A DNA stretch of 64,000 nt from Polyangiaceae bacterium (GTDB taxonomy: Bacteria; Myxococcota_A; Polyangia; Polyangiales; Polyangiaceae). Made by a program: the position numbers and the translations under genes. The stretch lies in assembly GCA_013361525.1 (NCBI GenBank), contig JABFXY010000084.1:59814-123813 (forward strand), given 5' to 3'. The notes under the pieces are model-generated. The model was not told the origin of the DNA. It did not search any database and was given only the letters and a program-made list of their open reading frames with translations. Positions 9,701 to 18,291 of this stretch are shown piece by piece. Each line of letters starts with the position of its first letter. The stretch's first letter is position 1.

Positions 9701-11064
9701 GAAACGATTCCAACGGCGAGCCGCTCGACAGGCTCTTCGGCGCGAGTGCGCCGGGCGCCGCCATCACGCACATTCGGTACCTCGAAAAGGATGGCCGGCA
9801 AAAGCTCCTCGCCGTGGCCGTGCTGCCAGGCGGTGTGTCTTCGGACAGCCCACCCGGCACGGTTCGCGATCGCAAGCTCGAATCTGCCGGAATCAACTAT
9901 TGGCAAGGAACGAACCGCGCGCCGCGCGAGAAGATCCGCGATTGGCAAGACGGCGATCCGTCGCGCAGTCTCACGATCGTGGAGCTCTCGACCGGCCGGA
10001 TTCTCGGTCGGCTCGTCGGCAACGTTGCCGACAACCCCCGCAGCGCAAGCGCGCCGAACGACATGACCCGCACGGGCCTCGACGCGTGGGTGCAGCCGTC
10101 GCAGGCGATGTTCGACAGCCCGATCACGGGGATTCCGGCGCCGTACCCGACCGGGGTCGGCGCCGTCGCGGAGCGTATCTACGTGGGCGATGCCGACGGT
10201 ACGCTATGGCGCGTCGACGTCTCGAATCCGGACCCCCGGCAATGGAAGACGCGCATCGCATTCGACGGGTACAGCGCGGGCTCCCCCGGCGCCTCCACGC
10301 TCCGTGACGCGTACGTTCCGGCCGGTCCGGGCGCGGGTAATCGACTCAACAACGGCGCCACGGACACGCAGGCCGCGACCATGGGGCAACCGATTCAGAC
10401 TGCGCCGCTGCTGTCGCTCGACGCCCTCGGCAACGTCGTCGTCACCTTCTCGACCGGCGACCAGGAGTCGTTCAACACGATCGCACCGGGCATGGTCAAC
10501 GTGCTCGCGAGCTTCTCCGACGAGTTCATCGGCCTCGGCCCCTCCGGGCCGGATTTTCAGCCGACGCTCTCTGCGACCAAAGGCGTCGAGATGGCATTCA
10601 AAGACGGCGGCCGCGTGACCGGCCCAATCAACCTCTTCGACGGCCAGCTCTACTTTGCATACTTCGTCCCGAACGACGTCGACCCCTGCGTGAACGGATC
10701 GGGCGGTCTGTGCGGCGTTCGATACGACAGCCGCACCGCATTCGTGCCCGACGCGACCGTGGACTTGAATGGCACCGGCGGCCCGGATCGTTGCATTCAA
10801 TTCACGCAGGGTGAGGTCGTCTTCGGCATCTCCATCAACCTTGCGCCGTCGTGCAGCGTTTCGGAGGCGAACTACACGGATTCGTGGCTCGGCGGCCAAT
10901 ACCGGACCACGACCCAATCGAACCTCGGGCAATACCGCCTCTCCTATCAAACCGGGCAAGGCGGCTCCGGCCAAAACGGCGCGGTCACGAAGAGCTCGTC
11001 CGTCGTATTGCCGACACCGAAGTCGCGGACCAAGGTGCGCAGCTGGGTGAGCGTCGTCGAATGA
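6769..11064 (+). CDS. pilY1: PilY1-like type IV pilus tip adhesin
   Basis: About 1431 residues. GTG at 6769 is preferred: GGAGG lies five bases upstream and the product begins with a normal signal peptide ending TATAA. GTG at 6712 also overlaps the pilX stop and cannot be excluded. A von Willebrand A domain follows, with MIDAS motif DTSGS (Asp48, Ser50, Ser52) and an ILVTDG strand. The C-terminal half has PilY1 beta-propeller features: TVDGMLHAF, NELWSFIPP, GGFYYALDVTNP and VGDADGTLWRVDVSNP. PilY1 proteins sit at the pilus tip, promote assembly, and link adhesion and surface sensing to retraction. At about 1430 residues it is larger than the best-known homologues. The following lipoprotein gene overlaps its stop. 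Confidence 0.9.
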   Translation: MSAASRYFSARTVIPALFVTLGLGHTATAAPPPTDVRVKKPNVLLLVDTSGSMEWALDGSSANCGAGDKSRWAILTETLTGTINDLECSSSVPIQSNQCRPFLNGDNQMQAAYTAYPMGWPQLTNGNDEAKDAVVFCSLNGSYNKCTFSGWTPGHVCKNKHNEWDQVEDGLLDSFSRQLRFGLMTFDSLSTIPTSHEDPLKWGRAYNDVLGNASFGGPDYCQSATQGQLCTLNGTYTWNGNPSYGPEQYSYWFRDPSNSWLNGGRAGYTQQVRTSHPISYLLNPVRITAMTDRWTTETHIDIGARNPNARPNLGRLIGFGPSDWDVSNPSVTGCASEDDCTARHNDMVQKAIIGVSQNLQHSTPLGAFMRDARDFILNDDASVGVHVPHKYNVNPSTTSAVAGKLGVKLDPYYTHAAQCRKTAAILVTDGNPTNDINQKPSFYANELLSTKGVKTYVVGVAVDKAKWSPTGLPASAITQDCKALTASAFGAGQMCEPDASDPMGLRWKYAEVARNSPLSGADPERIEACCVLLQTAVEGGTSKPFFPSDQAQLKQEFNKILSAVAGGTLSRTIPVFASAPTSFNAQSNPSPNAPGAYFELRSSIEVTQNDTLWRGHLERVRYACDAASSVPTIQTVDPNKGDRFEENINGQPATRKFFTVVPLATNFNTKDLVGSLRPTTTGTYPNSHDGLFKTGGSKLGDFKRFGNAASTGNDALRTIGSFASEIDTGIAGVPDPDQVLGLKATDASTCQSVTGTNNLKTCADRALQWYGGATTPPGTTPSRVSSSARCASGFCSAFGAVYRSSPIIVPPPQPSESDDQNFGRIRSDGSESFFERYQTRPTMVYAQTVDGMLHAFVMTMNDFDGGGLDFDPPEVPVVNSLANNELWSFIPPAVLPSIWPNFNAHVRLTDGQLAWGNVVFERPYGNFGGASAADTTNWQYNTVVVAASGPSALGGFYYALDVTNPLKPRFLWQLSYAGNDSNGEPLDRLFGASAPGAAITHIRYLEKDGRQKLLAVAVLPGGVSSDSPPGTVRDRKLESAGINYWQGTNRAPREKIRDWQDGDPSRSLTIVELSTGRILGRLVGNVADNPRSASAPNDMTRTGLDAWVQPSQAMFDSPITGIPAPYPTGVGAVAERIYVGDADGTLWRVDVSNPDPRQWKTRIAFDGYSAGSPGASTLRDAYVPAGPGAGNRLNNGATDTQAATMGQPIQTAPLLSLDALGNVVVTFSTGDQESFNTIAPGMVNVLASFSDEFIGLGPSGPDFQPTLSATKGVEMAFKDGGRVTGPINLFDGQLYFAYFVPNDVDPCVNGSGGLCGVRYDSRTAFVPDATVDLNGTGGPDRCIQFTQGEVVFGISINLAPSCSVSEANYTDSWLGGQYRTTTQSNLGQYRLSYQTGQGGSGQNGAVTKSSSVVLPTPKSRTKVRSWVSVVE

Positions 11065-11630
11065 AGCACCACCATTATCGATTGGTTGCGACCCGCGGGG
11101 CGCGGCTCGTCGGCGCGTTGTGCCTGGCCGTCTTTGCCGGCTGCGACGGGCCCGCCGAGCCTGCCCCGTCGTCCGCGCCGATGCTGGCGCCGACGGATCT
11201 CGTCGACGACGAATCGCTCGCGGAAGGCACCATCGACGCATTCGGCATGAAGCTGCCATTCGGCACGTCGATTACGACGCAGACACCGGACTCGATAGCC
11301 GCGGACGTGCCATTCCCCGCCGACTCGGTGGTTTCGTACGTGCGCGCGCGCGTCGATGCCGCTCAGGTGGAGACATCGGCCGAAGCGACGGTGTTTCGAG
11401 TCGCGACCGTAAAAGCGAGCGGCTCGCTCGCGCGCTTTCTCGTGGTCGTGAAGCGGGACGGACCCATGACGAAACTGTCAATCGTGCGCGACTCGGCTGC
11501 GACGGCCGATGTGTTGCCTCCACCGCCGGCCATCCGGCCCGTGGCTGAGCCTTCCGCGGCGGCGGAGGGGACGGAGGCTGAGACGGCGGCGCGGGTGGGG
11601 AATGCGGAGCGGTTGGTGGCGCCGCATTGA
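11061..11630 (+). CDS. Lipoprotein at the end of the pilus operon
   Basis: 189 residues. The ATG overlaps the pilY1 stop (ATGA). The signal ends in lipobox FAGC (Cys28), then a Pro/Ala/Ser-rich linker and a mixed alpha/beta region of about 110 residues containing FGTSITTQTPDS and RFLVVVKRDG, ending in an Ala/Glu-rich low-complexity tail. No family was recognised. Its coupling to pilY1 suggests a role in pilus assembly or tip presentation at the outer membrane, by context only. Confidence 0.7.
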   Translation: MKHHHYRLVATRGARLVGALCLAVFAGCDGPAEPAPSSAPMLAPTDLVDDESLAEGTIDAFGMKLPFGTSITTQTPDSIAADVPFPADSVVSYVRARVDAAQVETSAEATVFRVATVKASGSLARFLVVVKRDGPMTKLSIVRDSAATADVLPPPPAIRPVAEPSAAAEGTEAETAARVGNAERLVAPH

Positions 11631-12073
11631 GGGGGGTTGGGGAGGGGTACGGGCATTTCCGCGGGGCGATTGCGACGATCGACGGGCGACGGGCGACGGC
11701 GACATGCGACGGCGACATGCGACGGGTGACGGCGACCGGTGACGGGAACAGCGACGACGACGGCCCGAAGGGGAGCCGCTGGCGAAGTGTGGACCGATCT
11801 CGGGGTCTCGATTCGAGCGCCCCCACTTCGGTCCGCGTGCCCGGGCTCGCGGGCGTCGCAAATCGCCGGGACTCGCCGCGAATTGCCGCCCAGCTGCAAT
11901 TCCCGGCGAGAGCGGCGGGCGAGTTGGACATAACTGCGCACTCCGACTGCCCATTGCGGACCGATCCCTGCGATCTCGATTCGAGCGCCCCCACTTCGGT
12001 CCGCGCCGGCCGCAACGCAGCGCCCACGCGGCGAGCTCGCGCTCAGCGTCCAGAGCTCGTCGCTCGTCGCTCG
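11631..12073. repeat. 443-bp intergenic region with a heptamer-like array, a 32-bp exact direct repeat and a hairpin
   Basis: Lies between two convergent genes; no credible gene was seen. 11681-11747 is a run of GACGGGC/GACGGC/GACATGC/GACGGGT units of six or seven bases. Two direct copies of a 47/48-bp unit lie at 11791-11837 and 11958-12005; their last 32 bases (from 11806 and 11974) are identical. Between them is a 7-bp stem, GAATTGC/GCAATTC (11880-11902). Translated, the direct repeat makes a spurious repeated peptide in a minus-strand frame, which explains a long open frame there. Confidence 0.75.
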
Positions 12074-12799
12074 TCAGGTCCCCAGCCGCCCCCTGGCAAA
12101 CCGTCCCAACCCCTCGAGCGCCGAGCCGGGTAGCTCATGACCACCATTGTGCGCGACGAATTCGAGCTCGGCGCCAGCACCCTTCAGGATGTCGCGGAGC
12201 TCCTCCGCCAGAGAAAATGGGAGCAGTGGGTCGCGGCGGCCGTGGGTCTGGAGGGCATGAATGGTCTTGGCGCTGTTCTTCGCCGCCTCGGTCCAGCGGT
12301 CGCGACAGAGCAACGTTCCCGAGAAGATGACGAGGCCGGCGTAGGGGTTGTCGCCTGCATGGAGCGCAATCTCGGTCGTGACCATGGCGCCCTGCGAGAA
12401 GCCGCCGATGAGGGTGCGGCTTCGGTCGAGCTTGTGATGCGCTTCGAGCTCTTGGAGCGTGGTTTCGAGCGCGGCGCGCGCTTCGAGCAGGCCGTCGGGC
12501 ATGGTGTTCGCCAGCTCGTCGCGACGACCGGCTTGGATGGCCTCCTGCAATCGCATCATGTCGATGGGCCACCACGCTCGTCCGGTCGTGCCGAAGCCCA
12601 GGTCGACGGCGAGCGGAGCCTCGGGGAAGAACCAGCGGGTGGAGCGGCCAGCCTCGATCTCACGCCACAGCGGGACGAGGTCGTTTCCGGGAGCGCCGAA
12701 GCCGTGGCAAAGGACGATCGCGGGGCCGTCGCCGCCGCCTTCGCGGTCGTCGCCTCCGGCGGTCCAGACGTCGAGATTGCCGACCTTGATTCGCTTCAT
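12074..12799 (-). CDS. Alpha/beta hydrolase, phospholipase/carboxylesterase family
   Basis: 241 residues, no signal peptide, so cytoplasmic. The family's elements are visible in order: VLCHGFGAPGND as the oxyanion-loop strand (about residue 30), nucleophile elbow GFSQGA with Ser135, Asp190 in HGRRDPLLPF, and His221 in NGGHELP. This matches the esterase/lysophospholipase family related to YpfH and Est (PF02230-type). The likely reaction is hydrolysis of a carboxyl ester or lysophospholipid; the substrate cannot be told. Its ATG overlaps the stop of the upstream lipoprotein gene (12796-12799), so it is the last gene of a three-gene minus-strand operon. Confidence 0.85.
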   Translation of the reverse strand: MKRIKVGNLDVWTAGGDDREGGGDGPAIVLCHGFGAPGNDLVPLWREIEAGRSTRWFFPEAPLAVDLGFGTTGRAWWPIDMMRLQEAIQAGRRDELANTMPDGLLEARAALETTLQELEAHHKLDRSRTLIGGFSQGAMVTTEIALHAGDNPYAGLVIFSGTLLCRDRWTEAAKNSAKTIHALQTHGRRDPLLPFSLAEELRDILKGAGAELEFVAHNGGHELPGSALEGLGRFARGRLGT

Positions 12800-14463
12800 G
12801 GCTCCACCGATTCGTGGACGGTTCGGAACAGGACGAGCGCGGGGGCCGGACCGTCATCGACCCGTAGCTCGAGGCGTGCTTTGCGCGACGTCTTACCACC
12901 GCAGATGCGCTGGCTGGCGACGAGCTTGCCTCGCCCGAGGACGTCTTTCTGGGTGACCTCGTCGACGAGGCGCACGTCGATGCCGGAGCCGGCGTCGAGC
13001 GCGACGAACACTTCGGTGCACGTGCCTTGTGCGACGACGAAGCTCGAGGTGTGAAGCTTCGCTTCTTCGAGATCGATGGCTCGCGCATCCTCCATCGCGG
13101 TCGGGGCGACGACCTCTGCACCGAGCAATCGGTCGAGGAGGCGCCCAGCTGCGGCGGGGCGCTTCGAGATCTCCGGGGGGAGCGTCTTCCACGTGCGCTG
13201 GTCGACGACGAATGGCCCGGGCCTCCCGCGCGACTCGACGTCGATCCGCGCCGCGCGCGCGGCGCCGCACGTGTAGAGCGTTGTCCGGGCCGAGCCTTCG
13301 CTCTCGGCGAGGAGCGCGCCGTCGGAAGCCCAGAGCGCCGCGGCGACGGGCCCGAGCGGCTTGCCTGCGAGGACATCGAGCCTCGTGCAGCCGGCCATCA
13401 GTTTGAGGTCCAACGATGTGCGGCTGCCGAGCCTCGCCTCGCCGGCGCCCGCGGGCGCGGCTTTTCCCCATGAGGAGTCCGCGACCTTGGCGAGATCAGA
13501 ACGCGCGTGCTCCGCCGTCTGATCCTGCGAGACGCGCTCGATGCGCGTGGGCTCCGCGATCTCCGAAATGGTGCCCTTCGGCGATCGCCCGACGACGAAC
13601 GCGGCGAGCCCGGAGCCGCCACGCGGGCGCGCCGCAATGGTGATGTCGTCGCCGGCCTCGGAGCAGAGGAGCATCGAGCGATCGCGGCCCTCGGGCCATG
13701 CGCGCGCGATGACGCGCCCGTTGTCGGACTCCGCGACGACGTCGAGGCTCGGTACGTCTTCGGTCGGGATGACGAGGACGTCGAGACACCGGCCCGGATC
13801 GATGGTGACCGTCGTGCGCGTCGCCGCGCGCGAGTCGACCAGCGTCGCGAAACGACGGACGTCCTCCCAGGTCGAGCCGATCGCGCGGCGGTGCGTCGCG
13901 ATCTTGTTCTCGAGCCCGGGCCAGCTCTCGAGCCGACCGGTGTCTTCGCCGACGGTCCTCGCGCCGATCGCGCTCGCCGCCCGGGGCGCCTCGTCAGGCG
14001 CGACTTCTTGTGCGCCGATCGCGACGAGACCGGCACCGCTCGCGACGCGTGCCGTGACGTAGACGCGACCTGGGATCGGCGGGCACAGGACGAACGCGGC
14101 GTCGCGCGACTCGGACTCGTCGGAGCCGAGCGGCGAGCCGTCGTCCGCGTAGCCGAACAGATCGAGGTCGGAGAGGCCCTTCGAGCCGCGCGCATAGATG
14201 AGCACGCAGCGATCTTTCGGCAGCGTGAGGAAACCTCCGATGCGGTCGCCCTCCGACGCGATGCCTTCGGCGACCACGACCAGGGGCGACGCACCCGCGC
14301 GTGCGGCCTTGTCTGCGAGCTCGCCGAGGAGCGCACCTGCATTGGCCGGAGGCTCCGCCACGGCGAGCGGAGGGCTCGGCGACGGGCAAGCGGGCTCGGA
14401 CGTGCACGACGCCGCGAGAACGGCGAGGACGACGGCGCTGCCGCGAACGTCGTGAGGCGTCAT
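12796..14463 (-). CDS. Lipoprotein of unknown function
   Basis: About 555 residues. The open frame runs further upstream, but the ATG at 14463 overlaps the preceding stop and yields a lipoprotein signal with lipobox LAASC (Cys20), followed by a Pro/Ser-rich linker. The rest seems built of several similar ~120-residue units, each with a strand like DRCVLIYARG, GRCLDVLVIP, CTRLDVLAG or GTCTEVFVAL at its start, suggesting a repeated beta-sandwich. No enzyme motif was recognised. Envelope-located, probably working with the similar exported protein encoded immediately upstream. Confidence 0.7.
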   Translation of the reverse strand: MTPHDVRGSAVVLAVLAASCTSEPACPSPSPPLAVAEPPANAGALLGELADKAARAGASPLVVVAEGIASEGDRIGGFLTLPKDRCVLIYARGSKGLSDLDLFGYADDGSPLGSDESESRDAAFVLCPPIPGRVYVTARVASGAGLVAIGAQEVAPDEAPRAASAIGARTVGEDTGRLESWPGLENKIATHRRAIGSTWEDVRRFATLVDSRAATRTTVTIDPGRCLDVLVIPTEDVPSLDVVAESDNGRVIARAWPEGRDRSMLLCSEAGDDITIAARPRGGSGLAAFVVGRSPKGTISEIAEPTRIERVSQDQTAEHARSDLAKVADSSWGKAAPAGAGEARLGSRTSLDLKLMAGCTRLDVLAGKPLGPVAAALWASDGALLAESEGSARTTLYTCGAARAARIDVESRGRPGPFVVDQRTWKTLPPEISKRPAAAGRLLDRLLGAEVVAPTAMEDARAIDLEEAKLHTSSFVVAQGTCTEVFVALDAGSGIDVRLVDEVTQKDVLGRGKLVASQRICGGKTSRKARLELRVDDGPAPALVLFRTVHESVEP

Positions 14464-15722
14464 TTCGAGGCGCCGAGGAGCCATAGCGACAGCACCCATC
14501 CCACGCCGAGGCCCGGCGCGTCGACACGAAGACGCGCACCGTCGGAAGTGCTCGCGCAGAACGATACGGCGGCGCTGTCCGTGCCGGGCGGCACCTCTTC
14601 CGTCGCCGACCGCGGCGAGGTCTGAACGAACAGGCGCATCCCACGCGGCGTGCCGCGCATGACGCCGAGCGCCGCGACGTAACAGCGGCCCGGCTCCGTC
14701 GGGATCGACGTGGTCATCGAGCCGTGAGCGCCCGTCGTCTCGAAGATGGGAGCGGTGTCCGGCCCGCGCCGCAGCCGTTTTCGTACGGCGGCGGCGAGCC
14801 CCGCTTGCGCCCGATCGCCGAAATGGTCAGGGATGCCTTTCGGAAGCGGAAACAGTGCGTCGAGCACGAGCACGCGCGACTTCGGTGGGGCGCCGCTGAA
14901 CACGATCGGGATCTCGGTGGTGCTGCCTACGCAGACGTCGAGACGGGCATCGGGTGCCTCACCGCGGTCACGAACGATCGTCGCGCCGCCGCCTTCCACA
15001 CGCAGCTCGGCGTCGAGGTCGACACGACCATCGTTGTCGGTCGCGTCGGCCATCACGTGGAAGCGATGGCACCCGTCGACCGCCTTGATCTTCACGAGCC
15101 CGAGACCATTGGCCTCGGCGCGGCCTTCGATCGCGAGGACGTTCGTCGCGCCGTCGGCGCGCGCGGCTGCGTCGGCGCGCTGGCGCCGATCAGCCAGCGA
15201 AGAAACCGACAGCAGCGGCCCGACTTCACCCCGCGGGGCGCTCGGCCCGGCGCTGCGACCGATCGCATCCGTGACGTCTTCGGCGACCGCGTCACCATGC
15301 GCGACGCGCACCTCGAGCGCGCCGCGCGCCGACGTCATCCGAAGGTACACGCGGGCGATCTCTCCGCCACAACCGCTGAGCTGCAGGACACCGGCGGTCG
15401 ACTCGAACCGGCGCTCGCTCCGTGGGGCTTGAAGCGCGGCGATCAGATCGTCGGCGTCGTCCTGCGCGGAGCCGGTAACGGCGGAGAACGTCACGTTGCG
15501 CGCCGCGGTCACGATCACCGAACGGCATTTGCCGCCCGTCGTCTCCGGGACGGCGACGACATGACCTTCCTCGACGAAGAGCGTCTCTTTGCGCGCGAGC
15601 TCGAGCCCACCGGCGGTGAGCGCCGCCTCGATTTTTGCTGCGTCGTCGGCGAGATCGGCGAGGGCGGGTCGCGCGGCGAACAAGCTCGAAAGAGCTACCG
15701 CCCAGATGCTCGCTCGCTTCAC
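14460..15722 (-). CDS. Exported protein of unknown function with C-terminal hydrophobic segment
   Basis: About 420 residues from GTG 15722, which gives a clean signal peptide (VKRASIWAVALSSLFAARPALA) cleaved before DLAD; the open frame upstream of this is low-complexity and is probably not translated. The mature protein has repeated segments beginning GGKCRSVIVTA, GCHRFHVMADA and GRCYVAALGV, resembling the units in the downstream lipoprotein, so the two are likely paralogous or partners. It ends in a short hydrophobic helix (GWVLSLWLLGASK). The stop overlaps the next start. Function unknown. Confidence 0.7.
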   Translation of the reverse strand: MKRASIWAVALSSLFAARPALADLADDAAKIEAALTAGGLELARKETLFVEEGHVVAVPETTGGKCRSVIVTAARNVTFSAVTGSAQDDADDLIAALQAPRSERRFESTAGVLQLSGCGGEIARVYLRMTSARGALEVRVAHGDAVAEDVTDAIGRSAGPSAPRGEVGPLLSVSSLADRRQRADAAARADGATNVLAIEGRAEANGLGLVKIKAVDGCHRFHVMADATDNDGRVDLDAELRVEGGGATIVRDRGEAPDARLDVCVGSTTEIPIVFSGAPPKSRVLVLDALFPLPKGIPDHFGDRAQAGLAAAVRKRLRRGPDTAPIFETTGAHGSMTTSIPTEPGRCYVAALGVMRGTPRGMRLFVQTSPRSATEEVPPGTDSAAVSFCASTSDGARLRVDAPGLGVGWVLSLWLLGASK

Positions 15723-15827
15723 GCCGGCCACTCTACACGATTCAACCCATCGCTCAGCCGAGTTGACCGGAAAACCGAGCTCCGAGCCCGGCTCCGAGGC
15801 AAGCCGTATGCATCGAAACGATGATTG

Positions 15828-17246
15828 ATGGCCGGGGTGACGACGTCTCTGCCACAGGCGGGTCGTGCCCTGCCGGAGATCGTCGCTGTGGCGGTGAAGG
15901 ACCCGACACAGCACGCTGTGCTCCTTCGCACAGCGGATGCCATCGCGGATCCGAAATGGTCGACCCTTCGACTCGCGCGGTGGCTCACGATCGCCTCGAC
16001 CTTGCCGGCGGGCACCATTGCGGTGGTGCACGGACATTTGACGGGCACCTTATCGGCTTGGCTGATCGCCGAGGCGACGGTCATCTTCGTCGGCTGCCCG
16101 CTCATCTTGCTTCTGCGTCACGCGCCGTGGAAGGTGCAGGCCAGCGTCATCTGCGTGACGTCGACGGCGATCGGCTGGCTCTCGTTCCATCACTACGGCC
16201 CGCTCCTCGGGGTGGGTCTGATCATCGCCGTCTCCTGCGCGCTCTGGACGGTGTTCTTCGGTCGGAACGGAATGGCCGGAGGCGTGTGCGCGACGCTCGC
16301 ATTCTTCGCGGTCACGGCGTGGGCGAGCATGAACGGGATCGTGGACATATCGACGCGCTCGCCGGTGGTGCCACAGACGCCGGGCACGTGGTTCCGAATG
16401 TGGTTCACGATGGCGGGTACGCTCGTGTTCCTCAACGGCGTCGCGAATGCGGTGCTGACGCGGTACCGCGCGGCGGTCGAACGCGTCGAGCGTCAGCGGC
16501 GCCAGCTCGCGGTTTTGCTCGAGCGCGAGGAAACATCCCGCCGTGCGGCGGAAGAGGCGACGAAGCTCCGCGACGAGTTCATCGCGCTCGCGGCGCACGA
16601 GCTGCGCACACCGCTCACGTCTCTCAAGCTGCTCGTGCAGATGTTGCGAGCAAAGAAGCTGGAGGGCGATCTGCCGGCTGCAAAGCTCGAAGGTCAGGTC
16701 TCGCGCCTCGAGCGGCTCACCTGTTTCATGTTGGACGCCGCGCGGCTCGCGGCAGGGCAGCGCCCGCTCTCCTCGGAGCGCGTGGACATGGCGGAGGTCG
16801 CGCGCGCGACGATCGCGACGTTCGCCGACGCGCTCGCGCGATCGGGCTCGGCGCTCGAGCTCGACGCCCCGAAGCCCGTCGAGGGCGTGTGGGACCGCGA
16901 AGCCGTCGCGGAGATCGTCGCGAGCCTGCTCGACAACGCGGTCAAGTTCGGCAACGGCGCCCCTATCGATGTCACGGTTCGCAAGGTCGGCGACACCGCG
17001 ACGCTCATCGTGCGCGATCGCGGCATCGGCATCGCCGAGGCGGAGCGCCGGCGGATCTTCGATCGGTTCTACCGCGAGGTTTCGTGGCGCGAGTACGGAG
17101 GTTTGGGCCTGGGCCTCTACGTCGCGCACCGATTCGTCGAGCTGCACGCAGGGACGATCCGCGTGGAGAGCGAGCCCGGCGCGGGCTCGACGTTCACCGT
17201 CGAGCTTCCCCTCCGCCCGACCAGCTGCGTCATGTCTTCGACGTGA
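15828..17246 (+). CDS. Membrane sensor histidine kinase (orphan)
   Basis: 472 residues from ATG 15828. The N-terminal ~205 residues hold about six hydrophobic segments, then a charged coiled-coil linker (212-248). The kinase core has the H box AAHELRTPLTSLK with phospho-acceptor His257, N box SLLDNAVKF, G1 box VRDRGIGIAE, F box IFDRFYR and G2 box GGLGLGLYVAHRFVE. This is a complete HisKA/HATPase pair. No periplasmic sensor domain of size is visible, so the signal is probably sensed within or near the membrane. No response regulator lies next to it. Its 3' end overlaps the convergent acetyltransferase gene by 17 bp. Confidence 0.9.
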   Translation: MAGVTTSLPQAGRALPEIVAVAVKDPTQHAVLLRTADAIADPKWSTLRLARWLTIASTLPAGTIAVVHGHLTGTLSAWLIAEATVIFVGCPLILLLRHAPWKVQASVICVTSTAIGWLSFHHYGPLLGVGLIIAVSCALWTVFFGRNGMAGGVCATLAFFAVTAWASMNGIVDISTRSPVVPQTPGTWFRMWFTMAGTLVFLNGVANAVLTRYRAAVERVERQRRQLAVLLEREETSRRAAEEATKLRDEFIALAAHELRTPLTSLKLLVQMLRAKKLEGDLPAAKLEGQVSRLERLTCFMLDAARLAAGQRPLSSERVDMAEVARATIATFADALARSGSALELDAPKPVEGVWDREAVAEIVASLLDNAVKFGNGAPIDVTVRKVGDTATLIVRDRGIGIAEAERRRIFDRFYREVSWREYGGLGLGLYVAHRFVELHAGTIRVESEPGAGSTFTVELPLRPTSCVMSST

Positions 17247-18225
17247 GCGCTTGCTGGTCGCGCCGCCACCGCTCTTCGAGCTCGCTCCACGTCGGATAGT
17301 CGAGCCCCGCGATGCGCGGGGTCTCGACCTTCCACCCATGTGCGCGATCCCACGCCTCCCACGCCGGGATGCGGTGAGCGAGGCTCTCGGGCGCGCCGCC
17401 GTCGGAGTAATGGCAGGCCTCCCAATCCTTCTGCGATCGGACGAGCGGCCAGCCGCGCATCGCGAGCTCGAGCGCGAGCGTCCCCCAGGCGTCCCACGCG
17501 AGCTCCTCGAGTCGGCCGACACCGGCGTCGTCGCGCTCTTCGAGGATCAACCGATCACCTTCACGCCGCGCCGCGAGCAGCGTCACGAGGTGCCCATTCG
17601 AGGGCACCGAAAGCGAGGCCTGCGCGCCTTCGATTGCGACGATCGGCGCCGGATCGGAGACGCGAAACCGAAACTCGAGATCGCGCTTCCACATGCGGAT
17701 CCACATGCCCATGCGGAGGTAACCGCGAACGGTGCGCTGCCACGTCCAGTTCGTATTGAGGCGCAGGCCGAGGTCCCGCTCCTCCAAGCGCTCCGCGACC
17801 TTCCGGAGCGCATCACGTCCGAGCCCTCGTCCGCGGAAGGTCGGGTAGACGTAGAGGCTCGCGATCCGCATGTTCAGCCCGCCCAGCGTGGAGCTCGCGA
17901 GCGCGATCGTGCCGGCGCGTTCATCGCCGTCGAGGATCCAACAGCAGCGCTCGTAGTCGCGTCGGTGCGGCAGATACTCCGGCTCCGTCGTTGCGCGCGA
18001 GCGCCACCACGCGCGGCCCGTCTCGTCGATGCCGCGCGGATCGGTGCCGTCACCGAGGCGATTTTCGGCGAACGAGGCCAAGTCGCAATCCGCCCACGCG
18101 CGTTCGTCGTGTCCGCCCATCTCGAGCGGCTCGAGAACACGCGCGTCGAAGAGCTCCTGGTGGAGCGCTGCCACGGCATCGTCGGTGAGCCCCCCGCCCC
18201 GCATGCCGGCACGAACGTACTGCAA
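17230..18225 (-). CDS. GNAT-family N-acetyltransferase with C-terminal extension
   Basis: 331 residues if it begins at TTG 18225; an internal ATG at 18204 is an alternative, and neither has a clear ribosome-binding site. The GNAT core lies in the first ~190 residues: IASLYVYPTFRGRGLGRDALRKV carries the acetyl-CoA pyrophosphate-binding loop (RGRGLGR). The following ~140 residues include a Trp-rich C-terminus and are not a recognised domain. Substrate unknown; cytoplasmic. It converges on the sensor kinase gene, with an overlap of 17 bp. Confidence 0.8.
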   Translation of the reverse strand: MQYVRAGMRGGGLTDDAVAALHQELFDARVLEPLEMGGHDERAWADCDLASFAENRLGDGTDPRGIDETGRAWWRSRATTEPEYLPHRRDYERCCWILDGDERAGTIALASSTLGGLNMRIASLYVYPTFRGRGLGRDALRKVAERLEERDLGLRLNTNWTWQRTVRGYLRMGMWIRMWKRDLEFRFRVSDPAPIVAIEGAQASLSVPSNGHLVTLLAARREGDRLILEERDDAGVGRLEELAWDAWGTLALELAMRGWPLVRSQKDWEACHYSDGGAPESLAHRIPAWEAWDRAHGWKVETPRIAGLDYPTWSELEERWRRDQQALTSKT

Positions 18226-18291
18226 GCCGTAGGGCCATGCACCCCCCCTGCACGGCGGTGCCCACGCGTTCGCGCGACGATGACGGCTGCG

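Noticed and set aside
11272..12027. A 251-codon minus-strand frame
   Set aside because: Half lies over the pilus-operon lipoprotein and half over the direct repeats; the repeated TEVGALESR peptide comes from the DNA repeat.
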